NCBI GenBank assembly: GCA_004020545.1
Contig: SAQE01000011.1
Span: forward strand, 1 to 64,000
Length of the DNA: 64,000 nucleotides
Direction: 5' to 3'
Source: Mesorhizobium sp.
GTDB lineage: Bacteria; Pseudomonadota; Alphaproteobacteria; Rhizobiales; Rhizobiaceae
The notes under the pieces were generated by a model that saw only the letters and a list, made by a program, of their open reading frames with translations, was not told the origin of the DNA and searched no databases. Positions 8,521 to 16,382 of the stretch are shown one piece after another. The translations under genes were made by a program, and so were the position numbers. Positions within the stretch are counted from its first letter, which is position 1. Each line of letters opens with the position of its first letter.

Positions 8521-9264
8521 TCAGATGGTGTAGCCGCCGCCGACTTCGATGTTCTGGGCGTTGATCCATCGATTTTCGTCGGATAGCAGGCTGGCTACCA
8601 TGCAACCGACGTCATCTGGTTCGCCGACGCGTCCGAGCGCCGTTTGCCTGGCGAGCAGCGCCTCAAATTCTTCGCTGAGGCCTCCGCCAAGTTCGGTGCG
8701 GATGGGTCCTGGCGCGATGGAGTTGGCGCGGATGCGGCGTTGGCCAAACTCCTTGGCCATATAGCGGCTCAGCACTTCAAGGCCGCCCTTGAAAGAGGCG
8801 TATGGCGCGACGCCGGCGGTGGCGACGCGGCTGGTCGCGCTCGTCACGTTCACGATGTGACCGCCAGCGCCCATGAGTGGCAACAAAGCCTGCGTGAGGA
8901 AGAACGGTCCCTTGAGATGCACGCGGAACAGCCCGTCAAACTCTTCTTCGGTCACCGTCGCGATCGGATTGTAGAGCCCGTACCCCGCATTGTTGACGAG
9001 GAAATCGAAGGTCTTGCTGTTCCAGGTCTTTGCCAGCGCTTCGCCGACTGCGTCGCGAAACGCAAGGAACGCAGCACTGTCGCCGACGTCCAATTTCATG
9101 GCGACGGCCTTACCGCCGTCGGCTTCGATCGTGCTGACGACCTTCTCGGCCGCTTCTCTGTTGCTGTTGTAGGTGAGGATGACGCCCATGCCACGCCTCG
9201 CGCTATGCACCGCGATGCTGGCGCCGAGGCCGCGGCTGCCACCAGTGATGATGACGATGTTCAT
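8521..9264 (-). CDS. short-chain dehydrogenase/reductase (SDR) family oxidoreductase
   Basis: A classical SDR of 247 residues. The cofactor-binding TGGSRGLG is at residues 7-14, NNAG at 91-94, and the catalytic Tyr155 and Lys159 form YASFK with a serine near 142. The PG motif (SIAPGPIRTE) and the C-terminal GGGYTI are typical of the 3-oxoacyl-ACP reductase-like branch. Substrate unknown. It heads an operon with VOC, NTF2-like and the broken dehydrogenase gene, and is transcribed divergently from the AraC regulator, which probably controls it. Confidence 0.9.
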   Translation of the reverse strand: MNIVIITGGSRGLGASIAVHSARRGMGVILTYNSNREAAEKVVSTIEADGGKAVAMKLDVGDSAAFLAFRDAVGEALAKTWNSKTFDFLVNNAGYGLYNPIATVTEEEFDGLFRVHLKGPFFLTQALLPLMGAGGHIVNVTSATSRVATAGVAPYASFKGGLEVLSRYMAKEFGQRRIRANSIAPGPIRTELGGGLSEEFEALLARQTALGRVGEPDDVGCMVASLLSDENRWINAQNIEVGGGYTI

Positions 9265-9396
9265 TTGGTGCTCCTTCGATTGGATGACCCAGTGATAGCC
9301 CCGGAGCCCTCACAGCCGCTCGCACGATCCTCTTCGAATCTTGCCTATTCCTGCTTTCCCGTTGAATGTGAGGCGCTTGTATGAAACACGAGACAC
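9265..9396. promoter_or_regulatory. divergent promoter region between the SDR operon and the AraC regulator
   Basis: 132 bases separate the two start codons, so both promoters must lie here. Back-to-back placement of an AraC-type regulator and an oxidoreductase operon usually means the regulator acts at this site. I do not see a clean operator and do not assign -35/-10 boxes. Confidence 0.5.
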
Positions 9397-10287
9397 ATGG
9401 ACACACAGCTTCAGGAACTCAGACAATTAGCGTCCCGGGCGGAGAACCGCCGCACGGAGACAGGTATTCCGCGTGTCGCCATGGTGCAGGGAGAGATTCC
9501 GGAACATCGACTTGCGGCGGTCTACGATCCCATGGTCAATCTAATTTTGACGGGTTCCAAGACCATGACCGTCGGCGACCGCACGTTTCGCTATGATCCC
9601 GCGACGTATTTCGTCATGTCGGTCGATCTGCCGGCGGTCGGCTCCGTGCATCCGTCGGATGATGGAGCCCCTTATCTCGCGATTAGCCTGACGCTGGAGC
9701 CGGCGATCGTTGCCAATCTGCTGGCCGACCTGCCCAAACCTGCCGGTGGTGAGCTCTACAGCCCTGGCTTCTCGGTCGCGCCAGTTACCCCTGAACTGCT
9801 CGATGCCTGGCTCCGTATGTTGCGCCTGATCGAGCACCCGAACGAGATCGCCGCGCTTGCCCCGGTCTATGAGCGCGAAATTCTCTTCCGTGTGCTGCAG
9901 GGGCCGCTGGACTGGATGCTGCGGGATATCGCGACCCCCGACACCGCTCTTTCGCGGATCGGCATCGCCATCCAATGGATCAGGGAGAACTTCGCCAAGC
10001 CGCTGCGTGTCGAGGCCCTTGCGGAGATGGCGGCACTCAGCGTTTCTGCCTTCCACCGTCACTTCAAGGCAGTGACGGCGCTCAGTCCGCTCCAGTACCA
10101 GAAGCATGTGCGGTTGCTACACGCGCGATCCCTTCTCGTAGCGGGAGAAGGCAACGCCACATCCATCGCGTTCGGTGTGGGTTACGAGAGCCCAACCCAG
10201 TTCAGCCGGGAATACGCGCGCCAATTCGGGCTGCCGCCGTCCAGGGACGCGGCAAGGTTACGGACCTTTGGTAAGTTGCGGAACTGA
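9397..10287 (+). CDS. AraC family transcriptional regulator
   Basis: A 296-residue regulator. The N-terminal AraC_N-type ligand domain (about residues 25-180) includes YDPMVNLILTGSKTMTVGD. The C-terminal double helix-turn-helix (about 195-285) has FAKPLRVEALAEMAALS and the second helix region AFGVGYESPTQFSREYARQF. The alpha-helix spacing and the GYESPTQFSREY signature are typical. It probably activates the divergent SDR operon in response to a small, unknown molecule. The start gives a full N-terminal domain; the ribosome binding site is weak. Confidence 0.88.
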   Translation: MDTQLQELRQLASRAENRRTETGIPRVAMVQGEIPEHRLAAVYDPMVNLILTGSKTMTVGDRTFRYDPATYFVMSVDLPAVGSVHPSDDGAPYLAISLTLEPAIVANLLADLPKPAGGELYSPGFSVAPVTPELLDAWLRMLRLIEHPNEIAALAPVYEREILFRVLQGPLDWMLRDIATPDTALSRIGIAIQWIRENFAKPLRVEALAEMAALSVSAFHRHFKAVTALSPLQYQKHVRLLHARSLLVAGEGNATSIAFGVGYESPTQFSREYARQFGLPPSRDAARLRTFGKLRN

Positions 10288-10473
10288 AGGTTCGCATGAG
10301 CAAGAGCGGAAGTAGGGATATAGAGGGAGATCGGCGGCGTTCGGCGGTAAGTCGTTCGTCAAATTGGCCATTTTGGTGCGCGGCCTGAGACATGGGTGAC
10401 GTTTTGTACCGCAGTCCACCATGTCTTAGGTACAAACTGTTACCTATGTCTCCGGGCCGGACACAGACTGACC

Positions 10474-10563
10474 TGGCGGAGGGAGTGGGATTCGAACCCA
10501 CGGTGAACTCGCGCCCACGCCGGTTTTCAAGACCGGTGCCTTAAACCGCTCGGCCATCCCTCC
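10474..10563 (-). tRNA. tRNA-Ser(TGA), interrupted target of an integrative element
   Basis: A 90-base class II tRNA read on the minus strand: 5' acceptor GGAGGGA (10563 down to 10557), anticodon loop CTTGAAA with anticodon TGA (10529-10527), a long variable arm, the T-loop GGTTCGAATCC, 3' acceptor TCCCTCC, discriminator G and an encoded CCA (10476-10474). The 5' half, nucleotides 1-43 including the anticodon, is duplicated at 24748-24792. So the present gene is a hybrid of chromosomal 3' half and element-supplied 5' half. Confidence 0.95.
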
Positions 10564-10565
10564 AA
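10521..10565. other. attachment site, left (attL), inside tRNA-Ser
   Basis: 45 bp identical to 24748-24792. It covers the tRNA from nucleotide 43 back through the anticodon and D arm to nucleotide 1, plus two bases of leader. Crossover probably takes place in the anticodon stem-loop. The base on the left side differs between copies (C at 10520, G at 24747), which fixes the boundary. Confidence 0.93.
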
Positions 10566-10617
10566 GCCTTGTTTTCGTTAGCTTTTTTGGCGTTTTGCGC
10601 TAGGCCATTTGGGGCCG

Positions 10618-10640
10618 TTGCTACCATTTTGCTACCGAAC
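10618..10640. repeat. subterminal direct repeat, left copy (candidate integrase arm site)
   Basis: A 23-bp sequence containing TTGCTACC twice, separated by three bases (TTGCTACCATTTTGCTACCG is its first part). An exact copy lies at 24613-24635 near the other end. Being inside both ends, with an internal tandem octamer, suggests arm-type integrase binding sites. The left copy sits just downstream of the integrase stop codon. Confidence 0.7.
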
Positions 10641-10644
10641 GTGC

Positions 10645-11832
10645 TCAGCTACCGGGCTTTACCGCGCTCCTGATCGCTGCGTCAACCGCCTCGGCGGCAT
10701 CGGCCTGCATTCCCGGCATGACGTGCGAATATAGGTCGAGCGTGATGCCGATCGTCGAATGACCTAAGCGCTCGCTGGCGACCTTTGGATGGACGCCGGC
10801 CGATAGCATCTGAGAGGCATGGGTATGGCGCAGGTCGTGGAATCGAATGCGGGGCAACTTTGTCTTGCCGAGCACGCGAATCCATTCGTGCGTCAGCGAT
10901 CGGGGCTGAAGCGGCTGGCCGTCGACCTGCGCGACGACGAAGCTGTCAGCTTCGGGACGAATGCCAAGCTTGAGCTGTTCCTCCGCCTGACGAGTGCGGT
11001 GCGCCTTCAACTCGGCGACGGTAGCGGCCGATAGTGCTACGGTTCTGGCCCTGCCTGACTTCGGTTCTTTGTAGCGCACGCCGTCATTTGTCTGTTCGGC
11101 GCTTTCGACGATCGACAGTAGGCGTAGGTTGTCGCCAAGCTCCACATGGCGCCAGCGCAACGCAAGGATCTCGCCGCGGCGCAGGCCGCACTTCACCGCC
11201 AACAGCATGGGGATGAACATGCGGGTTAGGCGAAGCTCTTCAATGAGCTGCGCGGTCTGTGCCGCATCGTAGGCGAGCATCTTCTTGCGCTCTACCTTCG
11301 GCGGCGTCGTGGCCGTTGCAGGGTTCCTAGACAGCCGATCCCATGTCACCGCCTGACCCAATGCCTTGATGAGGACGCGCCGGAAGTGGTGAACGGTTCT
11401 AGGCGCCAAGGGAGGCAGTGGCTTGAGCTCTTCGCCTTCCTTGCGTTTCCGGTGATCGGTGCGCGGCTTCGTCAGCGCATCCGTGAAGGCAGCGTCGATC
11501 TTGTCTGTCTTCAGCTTCGCAAGGATGACGGCGCCGATGAGGGGCACCAGTCCCTTCCGGCATATCTCAGCGTACCGCTCGAAGGTCTTTGGCGCGACCG
11601 ACGGCTTGATGAAGGTCAGCCATTCGTCAAGGAACTCGGCGACAGTCTGCCTCGTCGGTTCGACGTAAGTGCCGTGTTTCATTTCGGTAATGAGCCGAGC
11701 GCATTCCTCTTGCGCTCCGCGCTTCGTGCCGCTGAAGCTGTGCCATTTCCGGCGCCGCTTGCCTGCCTCGTCGTAGAGATCGAGAACAATGGCCCATTTG
11801 CCGGGGCTGCGTTCGGTGATGTGGCCCTTCAT
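10645..11832 (-). CDS. tyrosine-type site-specific integrase
   Basis: A 395-residue phage-type integrase. N-terminal arm-binding AP2-like domain (residues 1-50), SAM-like core-binding domain (about 60-170), then the catalytic domain with Arg218 (CGLRRGE), Lys258, His332 and Arg335 (HDLRHTH), His358 (LGHS) and the nucleophile Tyr368 (LYSH). All catalytic residues are present, so it should be active. It catalyses integration and excision at tRNA-Ser. The start overlaps the stop of the upstream regulator by four bases (ATGA). The C-terminus points at the tRNA, so read-through could transcribe the tRNA. Confidence 0.95.
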   Translation of the reverse strand: MKGHITERSPGKWAIVLDLYDEAGKRRRKWHSFSGTKRGAQEECARLITEMKHGTYVEPTRQTVAEFLDEWLTFIKPSVAPKTFERYAEICRKGLVPLIGAVILAKLKTDKIDAAFTDALTKPRTDHRKRKEGEELKPLPPLAPRTVHHFRRVLIKALGQAVTWDRLSRNPATATTPPKVERKKMLAYDAAQTAQLIEELRLTRMFIPMLLAVKCGLRRGEILALRWRHVELGDNLRLLSIVESAEQTNDGVRYKEPKSGRARTVALSAATVAELKAHRTRQAEEQLKLGIRPEADSFVVAQVDGQPLQPRSLTHEWIRVLGKTKLPRIRFHDLRHTHASQMLSAGVHPKVASERLGHSTIGITLDLYSHVMPGMQADAAEAVDAAIRSAVKPGS

Positions 11833-12446
11833 TTCGGATCCTTCCTCCGCTTGAGATCATCGGCCATCTTCAAGAGATCGTCGCGACCTGTCTTCGAGCG
11901 CGCGGCAACGTGGCCGATCTCGTCTTTGATCAGCCGCAGCTTGTGTTCATACCGCGTCCCCTTGTTGATCGGCGCTGAAGGGTCGGCGTCCTGAATTTCA
12001 AGCCATAGGGCGCTGGAAACGAAATCCTGCGTGTAGGCGAGAACGGCGTCGATGTCGCTCGGCGATGGACCTTTGATGTTTGGCCGCGGGTCGCCTTCAG
12101 GTCGCACGGCTTCCAACAGTCGGTTGATCGTCTTGACGGCGTTGTCAAACCAGGCCGGATCACTAAGCCAATTCCCGAGGCCCGCGGTGCCGACGCCACT
12201 CCATTGAACCGCCAAGGCGATAGTCCTCATCATCATGTAGGTCTGACTGTCTCCAAAGTTGTCAGCAATCTTTTCGTCATCAGAAAAAGTTCGGCGTAGC
12301 CGTCTCTGAATCTCGTCGGACAAGGTGCCGCCTCGAGCCGCTGCGGCCTTCTCAAGCTCGGCCTTCAACTCCGGGGCCATGCGCGATGAAAACACCACGG
12401 AGGGCCCGGGAAATTGTGTCTTGGGCTTCGGTCCGCGCTTAGCCAC
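11829..12446 (-). CDS. Arc-like (ribbon-helix-helix) regulator, putative
   Basis: About 205 residues. I choose the GTG at 12446 because AGGAG lies about eight bases upstream; the frame is open further to 12485. The N-terminus KRGPKPKTQFPGPSVVFSSRMAPELKAELEKAAAARGGTLSDEIQRRL looks like a basic arm plus a ribbon-helix-helix DNA-binding unit. The rest is helical and unknown. It overlaps the integrase start by four bases and is divergent from the excisionase-like gene, so it probably represses the element's early genes and itself. Family assignment is moderate. Confidence 0.7.
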   Translation of the reverse strand: MAKRGPKPKTQFPGPSVVFSSRMAPELKAELEKAAAARGGTLSDEIQRRLRRTFSDDEKIADNFGDSQTYMMMRTIALAVQWSGVGTAGLGNWLSDPAWFDNAVKTINRLLEAVRPEGDPRPNIKGPSPSDIDAVLAYTQDFVSSALWLEIQDADPSAPINKGTRYEHKLRLIKDEIGHVAARSKTGRDDLLKMADDLKRRKDPK

Positions 12447-12468
12447 GAATGCCTGCTCCTGAATTAAT

Positions 12469-12537
12469 CTTACAATTTGTCGCATAGGCCTATGGACCGC
12501 GTCAAGTACGCGCCCGTATTATCTTACACATTGTAAG
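12469..12537. promoter_or_regulatory. divergent control region with a CTTACA operator-like palindrome
   Basis: The perfect palindrome CTTACA-CAT-TGTAAG lies at 12523-12537, and a related half-site CTTACAATTTGT at 12469-12480. They sit between the outward-facing regulator (minus) and the excisionase-like gene (plus), 21 bases before the latter's ATG. Best read as binding sites for the RHH-type regulator or the excisionase. Confidence 0.65.
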
Positions 12538-12557
12538 CCAGAAAGGGGCTACACGGT

Positions 12558-12746
12558 ATGTCTGAACTACCCGAAATTCTCGTCATGACCGTTCCTGAAG
12601 CCGGTGCGAAGCTCGGCTTGGGCAGGAACGCCTCATATGAAGCCGCGGCGCGCGGCGACATCCCGACGATCAGGATCGGCAAACTGATCAAGGTGCCGAA
12701 GGCTGCTTTCGAGCGGATGCTCGCGAAGTCGGGGGAGGCCGCATAA
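12558..12746 (+). CDS. excisionase / AlpA-like helix-turn-helix protein
   Basis: A 62-residue MerR-like winged HTH of the excisionase family. MTVPEAGAKLGLGRNASYEA forms the helix-turn-helix and RIGKLIKVPKAAFERMLA the wing and C-terminal helix. Ribosome binding site GAAAGGGG. Such proteins bend attachment-site DNA to direct excision or act as activators in satellites. It is divergent from the RHH regulator and first in the rightward early operon. Confidence 0.85.
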   Translation: MSELPEILVMTVPEAGAKLGLGRNASYEAAARGDIPTIRIGKLIKVPKAAFERMLAKSGEAA

Positions 12747-12771
12747 TGCAAGCCGAGATAACGACGTGAAA

Positions 12772-12793
12772 CCGCCGCGATGGTGCGCGGCGG
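12772..12793. repeat. hairpin after the excisionase gene
   Basis: Perfect 8-bp stem CCGCCGCG / CGCGGCGG with an ATGGTG loop, 26 bases past the stop codon. No T-tract follows, so it may attenuate rather than terminate transcription. Confidence 0.45.
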
Positions 12794-12894
12794 CTCGGGT
12801 GGGATTTGGGTGTTCGGAAGTGCCCGGAAAATAGTCCTGCCCTGCCAACGCGTCAACCAGCGTGCGGTTTCTTCAATTGCAAGGAGAAATCGAC

Positions 12895-13071
12895 ATGTCA
12901 GCCAACTATCGCATTGCCGTCACCTGGCGCGGGCCGGGAAACGTCCGCCAGGACCAGACGGAAACCGTCAACGGCCTTTCGCAAATCTCCGAAGTGCTCG
13001 GCAGGGGACCGGACGGCTGGACCGTCGCATATGTGACGATCACCGAACTGACCAGCCGCAGGGGTGGCTGA
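12895..13071 (+). CDS. small hypothetical element protein (58 aa)
   Basis: MSANYRIAVTWRGPGNVRQD and onward, ending TITELTSRRGG. The start at 12895 has a strong ribosome binding site (AAGGAG, about eight bases upstream); an earlier ATG at 12862 lacks one. The protein is predicted all-beta with alternating polar and hydrophobic residues. No family recognised. It abuts the next gene (TGAGATG) and is probably co-translated. Confidence 0.65.
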   Translation: MSANYRIAVTWRGPGNVRQDQTETVNGLSQISEVLGRGPDGWTVAYVTITELTSRRGG

Positions 13072-13072
13072 G

Positions 13073-13366
13073 ATGGACGCGACCCCTGAAGTCGAAACCG
13101 TGGCGGTTGACGCCGATGAACTCGACGGCGTCGCCGACAATCTCCTCGATATCGAGTGCAATGCGGAGGAAATCGTCGAAGCCCTCACCCGGCTGCGCGC
13201 AGAGGCGACGATCGCCTTCGGCGGCCGCGGCTACGAATGGCGGGCAAAGCTGCCGCCTGATCTTCGCGATCTAATCGATGAGATCGAGGCGCTGGCTGGC
13301 GAGACCCAGTCCGACGCCAATTACGCCTGGCGCCGCCTGCGCAAGCTGCAAAGGGACAGCGGATGA
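13073..13366 (+). CDS. small acidic hypothetical element protein
   Basis: About 97 residues starting at the ATG 13073, one base after the previous stop codon; a GTG three codons earlier (13064) is possible. The N-terminal half is very acidic (VAVDADELDGVADNLLDIEC) and the C-terminal half is helical with YAWRRLRKLQRD. No domain recognised. It lies in the early operon between the excisionase and primase genes. An acidic DNA-mimic-like composition is notable but proves nothing. Confidence 0.6.
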   Translation: MDATPEVETVAVDADELDGVADNLLDIECNAEEIVEALTRLRAEATIAFGGRGYEWRAKLPPDLRDLIDEIEALAGETQSDANYAWRRLRKLQRDSG

Positions 13367-13436
13367 CCGGCGATGCCGGCTCCGATACGGCGTCGCCCTT
13401 TTCCAACCTCCAAAAACTGAAAAAGGAAACACGCAA

Positions 13437-14094
13437 ATGAACAATATTCCCGCCAGAAAGCAGAACTCGAACCCTGCTCTTGCCGGTATCGACGCCTACG
13501 AGGCTTTTGCCGACCAGGCCATTGGCATTGACGCCCAGCCTCGTCAAGTTCGTGCGCGGCGTCTGGTCAACCGGCACGGACAACGAGAAGATCGACGCCA
13601 ATGCCCGATTCCTGGCCGTGGTGACCGGCCTGCGGCACGGCCACATCAAATGGGAGGACGGCCAACCGGTCGATCGCCGCATGGTGCCGGTGCAGGACCA
13701 TCCGCTGCCGCCGGCCCGCACCGATCTCGGCGACCTCGACGAGACCGAGTGGCCGATCGGCAAGGACGGTGCACCCGCCGATCCCTGGCAATTCACCTTC
13801 GAACTGCCGCTGCTCGATCTCGAAAACTCAGCGCAGCGGCTTTATTCGACCCCGTCCTTCGGCGGCCGTCAGGCGATCGGCCGGCTGGCGCGGACCTATG
13901 CGCTACGCAAGAAGAAAGATCCCGGAAAATTGCCGGTCGTCGAGTTGGCCTGCGAAAGCTACAAGCACGCAACTTACGGCGTGGTCCAGAACCCGGTTTT
14001 GAAGATCGTCGACTGGCTCCCCGATCCAGACTGGTCGCCGCCGGAACCGCCGCCCGACGCATCGTCCGATCTCAATGATGAGATTCCGTTCTAG
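13437..14094 (+). pseudogene. conserved element protein split by a frameshift
   Basis: The ATG at 13437 has a ribosome binding site (AAAAGGAA) and reads MNNIPARKQNSNPALAGIDA then YEAFADQAIG. Near 13520-13535 coding sense moves to another frame, continuing TPSLVKFVRGVWSTGTDNEK to the stop at 14094 and ending SSDLNDEIPF. Both parts have good codon use and join into one protein of about 218 residues. No slippery heptamer is visible at the junction, so a sequencing error or a real one-base indel is more likely than programmed frameshifting. The part after the shift alone is about 190 residues. Function unknown; it directly precedes the primase-helicase gene. Confidence 0.65.
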
Positions 14095-14109
14095 GGAACG
14101 GAGGATGAT

Positions 14110-16239
14110 GTGGACGCGACTGCAAGTTCAAGCAGCACCATCCGCACCGAAACCGGGTCCGGTTCGGACCCGGTCGACAGGACGGCGATCGGCGACTTCC
14201 TTACCCTGCTGCACGAGCACGCCGCCGCCGCCCTGGAAGGCGTGGCAATGCCGGGCGTGCTGAACCTCTGCCGCTTCCTGCCCGACCGCGGCCTCGACGC
14301 CGTATTCCGCTTCCCGGTCGGCGACATTTCCGGCATGGCCGGCCAGGCGGTCGCCGATGCGCAGGCAGGCTTCAATGTCTATGTCGAGGGCCGCACCGTC
14401 CGGCGGGGACTCGGCCGCAAGGTGCGCGGGTCCGCCGCCGATACGGTCGGCGTCTTCGCCCTTGTCGTCGACAGCGACGCCGACAAGGGCAGGACCGGGC
14501 AAAGCCGGCTGGCGCCGTCGCTCACCGTCGAGACCTCGCCCGGCAATTGCCACCAATGGTTGTTTCTCGATCACGCCGTCGGTCACGCGGAGGCCGGCGC
14601 ACTCGGCGACGCCATGCGGCTTGCCGGCGGCGACAGCGCAACCGGCAAGCCCGACCAGCCTTACCGGGTCGCCGGGACGCCGAACTACCCGGACCAGCGC
14701 AAGCGCGAGCGTGGACGATGCACCTGCCGGACGCGCATCCTCTCCGCGTCGGGCGCCGTCTACGGCGCCGCGGCTCTGCGCAAGGCATATCCCCCCTCGG
14801 CAGGCTCGGAAGCCGGAAACGCCGGCGACGACGACGAAGACCTTTCGATCGACGAGCTTCTTGCCTTCCTTGATCCGAGGCTCAGGGACGACATCACGCG
14901 AGCGCCGGAACCGGGCGACGACCGCTCGGCGCGCGCCTTCAGCGTCATCATGCGGCTCATCCTGGAGGGCTTCAGCGACCGCGCCATAGCCAGGATCTTC
15001 GCGGCGCACCCGGACGGCATCGGTCAGCGCTATCAACGCAACGGCAAGGATCTCGGCGCCGACATCGCCCGCGCCCGCCGAAAGGCCAGCCAGCACCAGG
15101 ACGACCAGCCTGGCGCTGGCCAGGACAAGCAAGATCAGGCGCCGGGCGTGCGGCTGCTCAACTGGCACGAATACCGGCAGCGGCATGGCCACCAGGGCGG
15201 CACCTTCCTGATTAAGGAGCTGGTGCGCGCCGGCACGCTGATCTCCGTCAACGGCCGGCCCGGTGCCTGCAAAACCGCGCTGCTGCTCGAACTGGCCCGC
15301 TGCCTCGACGCCGGCGCACCGTTTCTCGACCGGGAAACGAAACCGAGCGTCGTCGTCTACATCGCCACCGAGGACGAGGCCGACATCGTCAACCGCCTGG
15401 AGGCGCTCGAACTCGACGGCGTGATGATCGTCGCCTCGGAGGAAGGCGTGCCATTGACGAAGCCCGACAAAGCCGCCGCCGTCATCAGGGAAGTGATCCG
15501 CCAGACGCGCGAAAGATTTCCGGGCCGGGAGATATTCATCCCGTTCGATACACTGCGCGCCGGCCTCGACGGGCAATCCGTGCTCGACGACCGCTTCACC
15601 AGCCCGGCGCTCAACAAGCTCAGAAAACTCGCCGAGGATGAAGGCGTCGTCATCTGCGTCGTCAATCATACCAACCGCGAGAACCCGAAGCAGACCAAGG
15701 GCGAAACCCTGGAAAGCGCGGTGGCGCTGGAACTGATCCTGCTTGAGGGAGAAGGCGGCTGGTTCGAACTGCATGTCGGCAAGAACCGGTCGGGGCCGCC
15801 GCGCCGGCAGATCGGCCGTCTGCGCTGCGCCTCGATCCAGGTCGGCGACGTCGAGGCGGCGATCATCGACCAGATCGAAAGCGTCGACGGCAGAGCCGCC
15901 GCCGAAAAGCCGCGCAAGCCGGGCGACAGCCAGGCGCTCATCCTGACCATCATGAGGAACGCCGTCCTCGATCATGGCTTTCCGTTCCGGCCCTATCCAG
16001 ACGGGCCGCAGGTGAAGGCGGTCAAGGAAACGCTGCTGCGCGAAACCTTCATCGAGCGGAAGGCCGGCGACGATCGCGATAACAAGCGCCGCAGCTTCGT
16101 GTCGGCGCTCAACCGGCTGCTCAACCGAACCCTGATGCGCGGGGAAAATACCGTGGGTGAAGGCGTCGTCTGGTTCGCCCGGAAGGACGACGAAACCGGA
16201 AACTTTGAAGGTTTCCGGTCAGCCGGGAGGGAAGCTTGA
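14110..16239 (+). CDS. primase-helicase fusion (RepB-like primase + RepA-like AAA ATPase)
   Basis: A 709-residue replication initiator. The N-terminal half (about 60-225) matches a RepB/archaeo-eukaryotic primase fold: DSD at 121-123, ETSPGNCHQW at 141-150 and PYRVAGTPNYP at 184-194 are the expected catalytic motifs. The C-terminal half (about 345-610) is a RecA-like hexameric helicase: Walker A is GRPGACKT (382-389), with YIATEDE and ICVVNHTNREN further on. Cys387 stands where glycine is normal in Walker A. A winged-helix-like tail follows. Start GTG at 14110 with GGAGGA just upstream. It would replicate the excised element. Confidence 0.85.
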   Translation: MDATASSSSTIRTETGSGSDPVDRTAIGDFLTLLHEHAAAALEGVAMPGVLNLCRFLPDRGLDAVFRFPVGDISGMAGQAVADAQAGFNVYVEGRTVRRGLGRKVRGSAADTVGVFALVVDSDADKGRTGQSRLAPSLTVETSPGNCHQWLFLDHAVGHAEAGALGDAMRLAGGDSATGKPDQPYRVAGTPNYPDQRKRERGRCTCRTRILSASGAVYGAAALRKAYPPSAGSEAGNAGDDDEDLSIDELLAFLDPRLRDDITRAPEPGDDRSARAFSVIMRLILEGFSDRAIARIFAAHPDGIGQRYQRNGKDLGADIARARRKASQHQDDQPGAGQDKQDQAPGVRLLNWHEYRQRHGHQGGTFLIKELVRAGTLISVNGRPGACKTALLLELARCLDAGAPFLDRETKPSVVVYIATEDEADIVNRLEALELDGVMIVASEEGVPLTKPDKAAAVIREVIRQTRERFPGREIFIPFDTLRAGLDGQSVLDDRFTSPALNKLRKLAEDEGVVICVVNHTNRENPKQTKGETLESAVALELILLEGEGGWFELHVGKNRSGPPRRQIGRLRCASIQVGDVEAAIIDQIESVDGRAAAEKPRKPGDSQALILTIMRNAVLDHGFPFRPYPDGPQVKAVKETLLRETFIERKAGDDRDNKRRSFVSALNRLLNRTLMRGENTVGEGVVWFARKDDETGNFEGFRSAGREA

Positions 16240-16346
16240 AAAACCGGACCGGAAACATTCCCCATCCAAGCTTCTTTCCGATATTTCCGGTTCTTCCGGA
16301 AACCGGAAACATCGGGGGATATAGGAACCTTTCCGATGTTTCCGGT
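16195..16346. repeat. cluster of ACCGGAAAC repeats, candidate replication origin
   Basis: The 9-mer ACCGGAAAC occurs at 16195-16203, 16248-16256 and 16302-16310. Its inverse GTTTCCGGT occurs at 16211-16219 and 16338-16346, with a one-mismatch copy at 16283-16291. The first pair forms a palindrome around seven bases. Two 17-bp direct repeats (16275-16291 and 16330-16346) differ at one base. The array overlaps the last codons of the primase-helicase gene and the intergenic space behind it, a position typical of iteron origins of phage satellites and plasmids. Confidence 0.7.
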
Positions 16347-16382
16347 CTGGTTTTGTTCACTCTCTCCAACGCGTGAAAAACG

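Noticed and set aside
10370-10470. Insertion-sequence end near the tRNA (segments such as GACATGGGTGACG and TTACCTATGTCTCCGGG)
   Set aside because: It resembles sequences seen at ends of some rhizobial IS elements, but there is no transposase piece or clear inverted repeat here.
13500-13545. Programmed ribosomal frameshift in the 13437-14094 gene
   Set aside because: No slippery heptamer, internal Shine-Dalgarno or downstream stem is apparent at the junction; an indel is simpler.
14128-15975. Minus-strand frame of 615 codons opposite the primase-helicase gene
   Set aside because: The plus-strand protein carries clear primase and helicase motifs; the opposite frame is a GC shadow.
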